From contig NZ_FNSV01000005.1 of NCBI RefSeq assembly GCF_900105905.1, forward strand, positions 3,472,001 through 3,536,000: a stretch of DNA of 64,000 nucleotides, in the 5' to 3' direction. Below are positions 34,723 to 42,885 of the stretch, piece after piece. A program made the position numbers and the translations under genes. The notes below the pieces were generated by a model. That model was given only the letters and a program-made list of their open reading frames with translations, searched no databases and was not told the origin of the DNA. Within the stretch, counting starts at the first letter, position 1. The number at the start of each line of letters is the position of its first letter. The DNA comes from Rhodococcus koreensis (lineage in GTDB: Bacteria; Actinomycetota; Actinomycetes; Mycobacteriales; Mycobacteriaceae).

Positions 34723-34740
34723 CTTCGTGCGGCTCCGCCG

Positions 34741-34786
34741 CTCGTGCGCCTTTCTGGTTGCTCCAGCGACCACAAAGGCGCACAAG
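34741..34786. repeat. Imperfect 22-bp palindrome
   Basis: GTGCGCCTTT (34744-34753) and AAAGGCGCAC (34774-34783) form the outer arms of a hairpin that continues inward through TGGT/ACCA with few mismatches. It lies between the sseC terminator and the end of the cutinase gene, so it may be the latter's terminator or an intergenic repeat. Confidence 0.5.
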
Positions 34787-34796
34787 CGCGGAGCGC

Positions 34797-36065
34797 CTAC
34801 TGCTTCTGCGCGAGCGCGGTGATCCAGTCGACGACCTTCTCGCTCTCCCAGTACCAGGGGTCGTTCGGGTTGTTGTTCCAGTAGAACAGGTGCTGGATGA
34901 AGCCGAGGAAGATGTACGGCTTGATCACGAGATCGAAGACGTCCCGGTTGTCCTCGACGAACCCGGGGCCCTCTTTCGCGAGCTTCGCCTTCACGACCTC
35001 GGAACCGGGGCCCATCGCCCAGTTCAGCGCCTCGACCATCTGCTCCTGCGACACCTGCGTGTTCCGGTCCGGCCCGTCGGGGTCGTAGGTCCGGTCGGCC
35101 ACCTTGCGCAGGACGTCGAGGAAGGACTCGTCGGAGGCGAACCAGTCGTCGTGGGTGACGATGTGCACGATCGACCGTGCCGCCATGTTCGTCACCGCAT
35201 TCGCGAAGTCGGAGACGGTCTGGCCGGGGTTCAGCAGGGTGAAGTGCAGCTGTCCCAGCACGCCGAGTGCCAGCTCGAGGACGGCGATCTCCTGCGGCGC
35301 GTCGCACGCGATGTCGTAGGGGCGGCACGCGTAGGTGATCTTGCCGTCGAGAGCGCCGTAGTCGGCCGGCTCGGACGACATGAATCCGCCTCCTGGTGGG
35401 CCGGGTTCGCCCATCGAGGGGGTGCCCGCCGGACGGTACGGGTCGCCGATCAATGCGACGCCGGCGATGTCGTCGGCGGCAACCAGAGCATTGCTGTCGC
35501 GGTGGCCGAGTTCGCGCGCCACCCGTTCGACGACCTCGGCGCCGACGCTGTATCCGAGCAGCACGTACTTGGTGCCGTCGCCACACTTCGCCTTGTTCTC
35601 GTCGAGGATCCTGTTCGTCGACGCGACACCGGCGGCCATCGAATCCTGGTATGTCGGAACAGGTTGCAGCAGACTCAGGCCGTACGTGGACGGGTACGGC
35701 ACGTACATCCACCCCACCGTTCCCGGCTCGTCCTTGTTCGCCTCGCCGGTCGGCACCGTCACGTTGCCCACCCAGTTCGACCACACCTCGCCACTCTCCG
35801 CGAGGGGGTTGCGGTCTTCTTCCGAATCCGTCGCGCCCGAGACCGCGACGATGAGAATGTCCGGGCAGTCGGCGGCGTAGTTGTTCGGATCGACGCGGTC
35901 GGTGTCGTCGTTCCCCGAACCGGCGCTTCCCGACCCTGCACTGCCGGAGTCCGGGGCCGCGACGGCCAGGCCGGGAGCGCCGAACGCGGACACGGTGAGC
36001 AGCAGAACCGTCGCCGTGATCGCGGCTCGCGCCAGGCCGGGGAGGGCGGGGCTGGATCGAAGCAT
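34797..36065 (-). CDS. Secreted cutinase-like serine esterase
   Basis: A 422-residue exported hydrolase. The N-terminal signal (about 1-37) ends AVAAPDS and is followed by a Gly/Ser-rich linker and then a cutinase-type alpha-beta domain. The nucleophile elbow is GYSVGAEV near residue 170, and CPDILIVAVSGATDSEEDR at the domain start resembles mycobacterial cutinase-like proteins. Disulfide-forming Cys are present. It could act on cell-wall or external lipid esters; the substrate is unknown. It is absent between sseC and the nitrobindin gene in M. tuberculosis, as I recall, so it is probably an insertion in this lineage. Confidence 0.78.
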   Translation of the reverse strand: MLRSSPALPGLARAAITATVLLLTVSAFGAPGLAVAAPDSGSAGSGSAGSGNDDTDRVDPNNYAADCPDILIVAVSGATDSEEDRNPLAESGEVWSNWVGNVTVPTGEANKDEPGTVGWMYVPYPSTYGLSLLQPVPTYQDSMAAGVASTNRILDENKAKCGDGTKYVLLGYSVGAEVVERVARELGHRDSNALVAADDIAGVALIGDPYRPAGTPSMGEPGPPGGGFMSSEPADYGALDGKITYACRPYDIACDAPQEIAVLELALGVLGQLHFTLLNPGQTVSDFANAVTNMAARSIVHIVTHDDWFASDESFLDVLRKVADRTYDPDGPDRNTQVSQEQMVEALNWAMGPGSEVVKAKLAKEGPGFVEDNRDVFDLVIKPYIFLGFIQHLFYWNNNPNDPWYWESEKVVDWITALAQKQ

Positions 36066-36212
36066 GGGACCTCCGGGAGGAGCGGGAGACGAGACGACGG
36101 CATGAGGATATCCGGAACCGACCGGGTGGTCGCCTTCGAAAAACCGTAGCCGCAGTGACGGTAAGCCGCCTCCCGTTTCGACCGTTCGACGGGTTCGGTT
36201 TAGGATGTCACC

Positions 36213-36311
36213 GTGGTTATCTTCTTCGAGGTACTTCTTGTCCTTGCCGCCGTGTTGATCACGTGGTTCTCCCTCTACACGATCTACCGCCTGGTCACCG
36301 ACGAGTCGTGA
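36213..36311 (+). CDS. Small 32-residue membrane protein
   Basis: A GTG-started frame of 33 codons encoding one hydrophobic helix (VIFFEVLLVLAAVLITWFSL) followed by a short polar end, YRLVTDES. Its TGA overlaps the GTG of the nitrobindin gene (GTGA), which argues for real translation and coupling. A T-rich -10-like TAGGAT lies at 36201-36206 and the message may be leaderless or nearly so. The function is unknown; it may tether the partner or regulate it by coupling. Confidence 0.6.
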   Translation: MVIFFEVLLVLAAVLITWFSLYTIYRLVTDES

Positions 36312-37030
36312 GTCAAACTCCGGACGCAGGCGCAGATCCGCCTTCCGAGCACCCGACTACGAGCGCGCCCGCTGGGGACTCCCCCACCGTGCGTCGTGGT
36401 AGCGGTGACGCAGCCGTCGCGGACGCCATCGAGCGTTCCAAGACGACGGCGTCGCGGAACATCCCGCAGCTTCCGGACCTTCCGCTGCCCGAGGACACCG
36501 CGAATCTGCGCCTCGGCCCGGATCTGAACAACGAACTTCTCGCGGTACTGCCGCTCGTGGGCGTCTGGCGCGGTGAAGGGGAAGGCCACGACCCCGCCAC
36601 CGGCGACTACCGCTTCGGGCAGCAGATCATCGTCTCCCACAACGGGGGCAACTACCTCGAGTGGAGATCCCAGACCTGGGTTCTGGGCACCGACGGCGAG
36701 TACGTGCGCCCCGATCTCCACGAGACCGGCTTCTGGCGGATCAGCGGAGACGGCATTCCCGGCAGCACCAACGAGGAAGTCGTCGAACTTCTCCTCGCCC
36801 ACAGCTCCGGCATCGTCGAACTGTTCTACGGCCGGGCCCTCACCCAGTCGTCGTGGGAACTCGCGACCGACGTCGTGATTCGCAGCACCTCCGGTGTTCT
36901 CGTCGGCGGCGCCAAGCGTCTCTACGGCATCGTCGAGGGCGGCGACCTCGCGTACGTCGAGGAACGCATCATCGCGGACGGGGAACTGCGCCCCCACCTC
37001 TCCGCGCGGCTGTCCCGCTACGTTGGCTGA
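36308..37030 (+). CDS. Nitrobindin-like heme-binding protein
   Basis: A 240-residue protein of the FABP-like nitrobindin family (THAP4/Rv0813c type). The first 65 residues are disordered and rich in Pro, Thr and Ser. The beta barrel starts with LPLVGVWRGEGEGHDP, the GxWxGxG hallmark, and includes HNGGNYLEWRSQTW and ETGFWRI. The family binds ferric heme and isomerises peroxynitrite to nitrate. The distal heme His is not placed with certainty. The GTG start overlaps the stop of the 32-residue membrane peptide. Orthologue of Rv0813c by position. Confidence 0.83.
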   Translation: MSQTPDAGADPPSEHPTTSAPAGDSPTVRRGSGDAAVADAIERSKTTASRNIPQLPDLPLPEDTANLRLGPDLNNELLAVLPLVGVWRGEGEGHDPATGDYRFGQQIIVSHNGGNYLEWRSQTWVLGTDGEYVRPDLHETGFWRISGDGIPGSTNEEVVELLLAHSSGIVELFYGRALTQSSWELATDVVIRSTSGVLVGGAKRLYGIVEGGDLAYVEERIIADGELRPHLSARLSRYVG

Positions 37031-37034
37031 CGCC

Positions 37035-37078
37035 CCGTGAGTACTTGTTAACCGCGGGCGGTTAATAAGTACTCACGG
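37035..37078. repeat. 44-bp palindromic element, left copy
   Basis: Arms 37035-37055 and 37058-37078 pair over 21 bases with one G-T mismatch. It is 40/44 identical to the element at 38197-38240 read directly. When one copy is inverted, both outer arms match completely and only the centre differs, so the two copies are in inverted orientation around the AbiEi-like gene. Four bases separate it from the nitrobindin stop. Confidence 0.8.
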
Positions 37079-37174
37079 CTCGGGTTATCCACAACCTCAG
37101 GTTCATCCACAGGCCAGTTGAAATCGGCCCTTCTCGGGCGAATCCTGTCGGCCGGCGTGCGCACCGTCGCGTCC

Positions 37175-38227
37175 ATGACACCTGCGACGATCGACTTCAA
37201 GCCCGAATTCCAAACAGTCCTCGACCACCAGCACGGCCTCGTCACGGCCCGGCAACTGCGCGGGCTGGGCATCTCCACCCGGCAGATCCAGCACATGGTG
37301 GAGTCCGGCCAATGGTCGGCGGTTCTGCACGGCGTCTACGCCGTCACCAACGGTCCCCTCGATCGGCCGATGATGCTGTGGGCGGCGCTGCTGTTCGGTG
37401 GTCCCCGCGCGATTCTCAGCCACCGGACCGCGGCCGAGGAGTGGTCGCTGGTGCGTGTCGATCCCGAGGGTCCGATCCACGTCACCGTGCCCTACGGATT
37501 GTCTGCGGAGCACCAGGGGCCGACGTATCGCAAGGTCGGCCGGCGATCCGACCGTCCCGTTCCGCGCGAGGGCGATCTTCTCCACCCGGGGGTCGTGGTG
37601 CACCGCTCCCGGGCGCACGCCCACATCCTCGTCCCGACGCTCCTGCCGCGAACGTCCCTGGCCGACACCGTCGTCGATCTGGCCGTCGAGGAGCCGTCGG
37701 CGCCGGCGGCCGCGCGGGTCGTCGTGTCGGCGGTCACCGGCACCAGTGTGTCGGTCCACACGCTCCTTCGACGGATCGAGCAGCGTCCGCCGCGCAGATA
37801 CCGCAGGGCACTGACCGACGCGCTGACATTCGTCTCCAGCGGAGTCCAGTCGATTCTGGAGCACCGGTACGCCGTCGACGTCGAACTCGCCCACGGACTG
37901 CCGGCCGCCCGGCGACAGTCGCCTGTGCTCGTCGACGGGAAGACTTTGTACGAGGACGTGGACTACTCGGACAGCGGTGTTCCGCTCCTTGTGCGGCTGG
38001 ACGGGCTGCGGTACCACTCGTCGCGGTCGGTGGCGCTGCGCGACCGGCGTCGCGGCAACGCGGCGGAACTCGCGGGGAAGGCGGCGCTGGTGTACGGCTG
38101 GGAGGAGGTGACGCAACGCTCGTGTGAGGTCGCGGCCGAGGTGCGCACGGTGCTCGAGCGGGGCGGCTGGAGTGGGTCGAACCCGTGCCCGCGCTGCCGT
38201 GAGTACTTATTAACGTCGGGCGGTTAA
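37175..38227 (+). CDS. AbiEi-type antitoxin-domain protein with DUF559-like C-terminus
   Basis: A 350-residue protein. The N-terminal 70 residues match the AbiEi winged-helix domain (HGLVTARQLRGLGISTRQIQ, then GQWSAVLHGVYAVTNGP); the C-terminal part (about 240-320) resembles a DUF559/Vsr-like nuclease fold with DVDYSDSGVPLLVRLDG. In type IV systems AbiEi pairs with the nucleotidyltransferase toxin AbiEii; no such gene is adjacent, so this is a solitary protein common in Actinobacteria. The last ten codons and the stop lie inside the right-hand palindrome. ATG at 37175 is likely; a TTG at 37118 is possible. Confidence 0.7.
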   Translation: MTPATIDFKPEFQTVLDHQHGLVTARQLRGLGISTRQIQHMVESGQWSAVLHGVYAVTNGPLDRPMMLWAALLFGGPRAILSHRTAAEEWSLVRVDPEGPIHVTVPYGLSAEHQGPTYRKVGRRSDRPVPREGDLLHPGVVVHRSRAHAHILVPTLLPRTSLADTVVDLAVEEPSAPAAARVVVSAVTGTSVSVHTLLRRIEQRPPRRYRRALTDALTFVSSGVQSILEHRYAVDVELAHGLPAARRQSPVLVDGKTLYEDVDYSDSGVPLLVRLDGLRYHSSRSVALRDRRRGNAAELAGKAALVYGWEEVTQRSCEVAAEVRTVLERGGWSGSNPCPRCREYLLTSGG

Positions 38228-38240
38228 CAAGTACTCACGG
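38197..38240. repeat. 44-bp palindromic element, right copy
   Basis: Arms 38197-38214 and 38223-38240 pair over 18 bases with one mismatch around an 8-base loop. The element supplies the last ten codons (ending Tyr-Leu-Leu-Thr-Ser-Gly-Gly) and the TAA of the AbiEi-like gene. Its inverted partner is at 37035-37078. Confidence 0.8.
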
Positions 38241-38256
38241 GCGCGAAGCGCACAAC

Positions 38257-38450
38257 GGCCCCCGAGCCTTCCGGTGCTTGTGCACCGGTCCCGATCTTGG
38301 ACCAGACCGGGGGCTCGGGGGCCGGGTAGCTGCCTGGGATTCGCTCGCCGCTCGCGCGGTCAGTGAATTCCGTCAGCGGTAGCGGCTAGCTGGCAGCCAC
38401 CTCACGTGTCCGTCTGTCATTCAATTTCAGACCACCTCCTTCCTCGTGTA
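38257..38450 (-). other. Candidate orphan small transcript with a mini-ORF
   Basis: Between two converging genes the minus strand shows a full set of gene signals. A promoter-like TTGCCG (38480-38485), 17 bases, then TACGTT (38457-38462) is followed by a strong ribosome site AAGGAGG (38435-38441). A 12-codon frame starts TTG at 38424 (MNDRRTREVAAS), or a 15-codon frame starts ATG at 38420. A branched hairpin closes it, with 12-bp outer stem GGCCCCCGAGCC (38257-38268 with 38312-38323) and an inner CCGGTGC-TTGT-GCACCGG. The promoter is inside the end of cydC. The outer stem may equally be a two-way terminator. Confidence 0.35.
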
Positions 38451-38470
38451 CACAAGAACGTACGCCGCAC

Positions 38471-40150
38471 TCACGGAGTCGGCAACGCATTTTCGCTCTC
38501 AGCTTTCTCCACCCGTATCACCAGGTCAGCGCTGGTATCCTGCGGAAGCTGGTGGGTGACCACCACGACCGTGCGCTGCGCAGACACCAATCCGCCGTCG
38601 CGTGCGAGCAGTCTCCGCAGCAGGTCGGCGCCCGCGTCGGCGTCGAGGTGTTCGGTCGGTTCGTCCAGCAACAGCACCCGGTCGGGCGACAGCAACGCCC
38701 TGGCGAGGAGCAGCCGGCGACGCTGCCCGCCGGACACCGCTCTGGCACCGCCGGCGAGGGTCGTGTGCACTCCCTCTGGAAGCCCCGCCACCCATCCCCC
38801 GAGCCCGACGGACTCCAGGACGGTCACCGCCGCCTCGGCATCCAGGTCGCCGCGCGCGACGCGCAGATTCTCGAGCACCGACGTATCGAAGAGGTGCGCG
38901 TCCTCCGCGAAGAACCCGACGTTCCGGCGCACCGCCTCGGACTTGATTTGGTGGAGGTCGACGCCGTCGACCCGGACCGTCCCCGAGACGGGTGGCAGCA
39001 ACCCGGCGAGAGTCATCAGGGTGGTCGTCTTCCCCGACCCGCTGCCCCCGACGATCGCGACCCGGGCACCCGGCCGCAGGTCGAGGTCGAGCGGGGCGGT
39101 GATCTGCCCGCCGGGCCAGCCGCACCGCAGGTCCTTCGCGACCACTTCCGCCGGTCCGTCGAGGTCCCGGTCTCCGGGGTGCGGATCCGCGACTGCGGCG
39201 TCGAGCACGGCGAGGATGCGGCGGGACGCGATGCGGGCGCGGGTCAGCGCGACCGCTGCGGCGGGCAGTGCCGCGGTGGCCTCGAACGCGGACAGCGGCA
39301 GAAGCACGAGGATGCCCATCGCCATCGGGCGCATGGTCCCCGACGAGTACAGGTCCATGCCGATGAGCAGCGACGCGATCACGCTCACCCCCACTGCCAG
39401 CGGTGTGGCGGCGTCCGCGAACGCGCTGGGTGCGGCGGCGCGGTCGGTGGCCGAGACCGCGGCGTGCTCGGCATCGACGGCCCGCGACACGGCGCGGTCG
39501 AGGCGACCCGCGACGCGCAGTTCCGCGGCGTGATCGAGGGCTGTGACGGCGTCCGCGCTGAACCGGGCGCGCGCCTGCGCTCCGGACGTCTCGGCGAGGC
39601 GGGCGGCCCGCGCGGACAACCAGGGCGCCGCGACCCCCGACACCGCGAGCGCCACTGCGAGCACGAGCGCCGCGGCCGGCGAGATCACCGCGAGGATGCC
39701 GACGGCGGCCACGGCCAGGACGACGGCCACGGCGATCGGAACGAGCGCGCGGACCACGACGTCACCGAGGGTGTCGACGTCGGCACCGGTGCGCGCGAGG
39801 AGTTCGCCACGGCGCAGTCCGGCCGCGGCCGCGGGGTTACCGTCGGCGAGCCGCTGGTACAGCCGGGTGCGGGCGGACGTGGTGCCACGCAGGGCGGTGT
39901 CGTGGGTGGCCAGCCGCTCGAGGTAGCGGAAGACGCCGCGGGAGATGCCCAGGGCCCGCACCGCCACGACGGCCACGCTGAGGTCCAGGACGGGCGGCAT
40001 CTGCCATGCCCTCGTGATCAACCAGGCCGACAGCGCCGCCAGCGCGAGGGCACTGCCCAGGGTGGCGACTCCGGCGGCGACGGCCCGCGCCACCCGTCCC
40101 GGTTTCAGGTCGAGAAGCGGCAGCGCCCGGAGCAGCGGGTCACGCGACAT
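38471..40150 (-). CDS. cydC: ABC exporter CydC for cytochrome bd assembly
   Basis: One half of the CydDC heterodimer, an ABC exporter of glutathione, cysteine or related thiols needed for cytochrome bd assembly. The 559 residues hold six membrane helices (about 1-310) and an ATPase with Walker A GGSGSGKTT near 365, signature VSGGQRRRL near 465 and Walker B VLLLDEPTEHLDAD near 488. The ATG at 40150 lies 11 bases inside the end of cydD. In some Actinobacteria the two genes are fused; here they are separate. Confidence 0.9.
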   Translation of the reverse strand: MSRDPLLRALPLLDLKPGRVARAVAAGVATLGSALALAALSAWLITRAWQMPPVLDLSVAVVAVRALGISRGVFRYLERLATHDTALRGTTSARTRLYQRLADGNPAAAAGLRRGELLARTGADVDTLGDVVVRALVPIAVAVVLAVAAVGILAVISPAAALVLAVALAVSGVAAPWLSARAARLAETSGAQARARFSADAVTALDHAAELRVAGRLDRAVSRAVDAEHAAVSATDRAAAPSAFADAATPLAVGVSVIASLLIGMDLYSSGTMRPMAMGILVLLPLSAFEATAALPAAAVALTRARIASRRILAVLDAAVADPHPGDRDLDGPAEVVAKDLRCGWPGGQITAPLDLDLRPGARVAIVGGSGSGKTTTLMTLAGLLPPVSGTVRVDGVDLHQIKSEAVRRNVGFFAEDAHLFDTSVLENLRVARGDLDAEAAVTVLESVGLGGWVAGLPEGVHTTLAGGARAVSGGQRRRLLLARALLSPDRVLLLDEPTEHLDADAGADLLRRLLARDGGLVSAQRTVVVVTHQLPQDTSADLVIRVEKAESENALPTP

Positions 40151-41840
40151 CGGCGCTCACCTCGATCACCCGGTCGGCGGCCGCGAGCACGGTCGGCCGG
40201 TGCCCCACCACCACGACCGTCCGGCCGGCGGCGGCCAGGCCGCGCAGGGAATCGAGCACGGTCCGCTCCGATGCGTCGTCGAGGTGTGCGGTGGGTTCGT
40301 CGAGCACCAGGACCGGACGCCGGGTGGCCAGCACCCGGGTCAGCGCGAGCCGCTGCCGCTGTCCGAGCGACAGTCCCGTTCCCCCGGATCCGACGCGCGT
40401 GTTCCAGCCGTCGGGGAGTTCGGCGAGGACCTGATCGAAACCCGTAGCCGTGCAGGCCTGTTCGAGGTCGACGACGTCGCCGATGAGCCGGAGGTTCTCG
40501 TCCAGGGTGCCGGGAACGAGGACGGGGTGCTGCGGCAGCCACGCCACCTGCGCCCACCACGCGGACCGGTCGAGCGAACTCACGGGGACACCCGCCACCC
40601 GCACCTGTCCGCCCTCGGGTGCGACGAGGCCGAGGAGTGCATGCACCGCAGTCGATTTCCCGGCGCCGTTGGGTCCGGTCAGCACGGTCACCGCGCCGGG
40701 TTCGAGGGTCCCGGACAGTCCGCGCGGCGCCCGGCCGCGGCGCGATGCGACGTCCACGTCGTCGAATTCGAGACGCGCCCCGGTGGCGTCCACCACCCCA
40801 CCGTCAGAATCGACCGGCTCGTCCGAATCCGGCTCGTCGGCATCGATGACGGCGAAGGCGCTACTCGCGGCGGCCATCCCGTCCTCGGCGGCGTGGAACT
40901 GGGTGCCGACCATCCGCAGCGGGAGGTACACCTCGGGGGCGAGGATCAGTGCCACGATCCCCGCCTCGAGTCCCATGCCCCCGTAGACGAGCCGCAGTCC
41001 GATGCTCACGGCGACGAGCGCGACGCACAGGGTGGCCAGCAGTTCCAGCACCATCGACGAGAGGAACGCCACCCGCAGCGCCGACATCGTGGTCCGGCGG
41101 TGGGCGTCGCCGAGTTCGCGCACCCGCGTCGCGGGCCCCTGTTCGCGGCCCAGCGCGCGGAGTGTGGGCAGTCCGGCGAGGAGGTCGAGCAGTTGGGAGG
41201 ACAGTGTGGTCATCGCGGTCAGCGTCTTGGCGGCCTTGCCCCTGGTGAGCAGGCCGATGAGGATCATGAAGACCGGGATGAGCGGCAGAGTCACGAAGAT
41301 GATGGCCGCCGACGTCAGATCCTGGAATGCGATGACCGCCAACGTCGCCGGCGTGAGCGTTCCCGCGAGGACCAGGGCGGGGAGGTACCCGGTGAGGTAC
41401 GGCACGAGTCCGTCGATGCCGCGGGTGAGCACGGTCGCGATCTCGTCCCGCCGCGGATCGAGTGCGCGCGGCCGCAGGCGTGTGGCGACGCCGAGCACCT
41501 CGCCCTTCAGTTCCGCCACGACCCGCGTGGCGGACCGGTGCGCGAACCGGGACTGGATCCAGGTGCCGAGGACGCGGATCCCCACCGCGGCCGCGAGGAC
41601 CGTCAGTTCGGTGGACCACCGCCCGAGGTCGGTGGCGTCGTCGACGATGACGCCACCGAGCACACGGCCGATCATGAGCGCCGACACGATGACCATCGCG
41701 ACGTTGACGATCGACAGCCCGACCGTGAGGACGAGATACCCGCGGGCCGCCGCGGAGTACCGCCACAGGCGGGGATCGACGGGGCGCCGGGAACCTCGCT
41801 CCCCGGCGGGGCGGGGTGCGTCGCCGACCGCTGTGCTCAT
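40140..41840 (-). CDS. cydD: ABC exporter CydD for cytochrome bd assembly
   Basis: The partner half-transporter, 566 residues. Six membrane helices occupy about 30-310; the ATPase has Walker A GPNGAGKST near 395, the signature LSLGQRQRL near 490 (Gly-Gly replaced by Leu-Gly) and Walker B VLVLDEPTAHLDD near 510. CydD and CydC share the heterodimer's two ATP sites. The ATG at 41840 overlaps the stop of cydB (ATGA), so oxidase subunits and assembly factor are made together. Confidence 0.9.
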   Translation of the reverse strand: MSTAVGDAPRPAGERGSRRPVDPRLWRYSAAARGYLVLTVGLSIVNVAMVIVSALMIGRVLGGVIVDDATDLGRWSTELTVLAAAVGIRVLGTWIQSRFAHRSATRVVAELKGEVLGVATRLRPRALDPRRDEIATVLTRGIDGLVPYLTGYLPALVLAGTLTPATLAVIAFQDLTSAAIIFVTLPLIPVFMILIGLLTRGKAAKTLTAMTTLSSQLLDLLAGLPTLRALGREQGPATRVRELGDAHRRTTMSALRVAFLSSMVLELLATLCVALVAVSIGLRLVYGGMGLEAGIVALILAPEVYLPLRMVGTQFHAAEDGMAAASSAFAVIDADEPDSDEPVDSDGGVVDATGARLEFDDVDVASRRGRAPRGLSGTLEPGAVTVLTGPNGAGKSTAVHALLGLVAPEGGQVRVAGVPVSSLDRSAWWAQVAWLPQHPVLVPGTLDENLRLIGDVVDLEQACTATGFDQVLAELPDGWNTRVGSGGTGLSLGQRQRLALTRVLATRRPVLVLDEPTAHLDDASERTVLDSLRGLAAAGRTVVVVGHRPTVLAAADRVIEVSADVA

Positions 41841-42874
41841 CTGCGCTCGAGCGGGAGACCGATCGACGGCGGGATGTGCTTGGTCGAGATCCGTTGACGG
41901 AACACCCAGTACGTCCAGCCCTGGTAGATCAGCACCACCGGGGTGAGGAACGCGGCGGCCCACGTCATCACCTTCAGCGTGTACGGACTCGACGACGCGT
42001 TGTCGATGGTGAGGCTGTACGCGGCGTCCAGTGTGGACGGCATGACGTTGGGGAACAGCGAGCCGAACAGCAGGGCCACGGTGGCGATCACCGCGATCGA
42101 CGTGAGCGCGAACGCCCAGCCCTCACGTTCGGCGCGGGTGAGCGCGACCACGCCCAGGAGTGCGGCGGCGGCGATCGCGACGAGGATCCACGTCCAGCCC
42201 TTGCCGTGCGCCAACTGCGTCCACAGCACGAACGCGCCTGCCACCGGAACGGCCGGGATTGCCAGCCGCGACGCCAGTTCGACGGCGTCCGTGCGGACCT
42301 CGTCGGCCGTCTTCAGGGCGAGGAACACCGCGCCGTGCAGGGCGAACACGAGCGCGGTCGTCAGACCGCCCAGCAGCGCATACGGATTGAGCAGATCGAA
42401 GAGGGTGGAGGTGACCTGCTTGTCGGCGTCGATGTCGACGCCGCGCACGATGTTCGCGAACGCGACACCCCACAGCACCGCAGGCACCCAGGATCCGAAG
42501 ACGATGCCCCAGTCGCACCGTCGGCGCCAGGTGTCGTCGTCGATCTTGCCGCGGTACTCGATGGCGCAGATCCGGACGATCAGCGCGACGAGGATGATCA
42601 GCAGCGGCAGATAGAAACCGGAGAACAAGGTGGCGTACCACTCGGGAAACGCCGCGAACAACGCGCCGCCGCCGGTGATCAGCCACACCTCGTTGCCGTC
42701 CCACACGGGGCCGATCGTGTTGAGCACCACCCGCCGTCGGGTGTCCCCGTTCGGGTCCTTGCGCCTGCCGAGCACCGGCATCAGCATGCCGACACCGAAA
42801 TCGAATCCCTCGAGGACGAAGTACCCGATGAAGAGCACCGCGATCAGGATGAACCACACTTCTTGAAGTCCCAT
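41837..42874 (-). CDS. cydB: Cytochrome bd oxidase subunit II
   Basis: The second subunit of the bd quinol oxidase, 345 residues with about nine helices. It starts LQEVWFILIAVLFIGYFVLE followed by GFDFGVGML, the family signature, and has GPVWDGNEVWLITGGGALFAAFP near residue 60. The complex oxidises menaquinol or ubiquinol and reduces oxygen at low oxygen tension without pumping protons. It lies 11 bases after cydA and overlaps cydD. Confidence 0.94.
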   Translation of the reverse strand: MGLQEVWFILIAVLFIGYFVLEGFDFGVGMLMPVLGRRKDPNGDTRRRVVLNTIGPVWDGNEVWLITGGGALFAAFPEWYATLFSGFYLPLLIILVALIVRICAIEYRGKIDDDTWRRRCDWGIVFGSWVPAVLWGVAFANIVRGVDIDADKQVTSTLFDLLNPYALLGGLTTALVFALHGAVFLALKTADEVRTDAVELASRLAIPAVPVAGAFVLWTQLAHGKGWTWILVAIAAAALLGVVALTRAEREGWAFALTSIAVIATVALLFGSLFPNVMPSTLDAAYSLTIDNASSSPYTLKVMTWAAAFLTPVVLIYQGWTYWVFRQRISTKHIPPSIGLPLERR

Positions 42875-42885
42875 GACCGTCTCCC

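Noticed and set aside
37175..38227. Complete AbiE toxin-antitoxin system
   Set aside because: No AbiEii nucleotidyltransferase frame is adjacent on either strand; only the AbiEi-like domain is present.
38257..38323. Riboswitch or attenuator for a downstream gene
   Set aside because: No gene lies downstream on the minus strand, and on the plus strand the next gene is antisense, so there is nothing to control in cis.
38552..41897. Two open frames of more than 600 codons opposite cydC and cydD
   Set aside because: Composition and lack of motifs show they mirror the ABC exporter genes.
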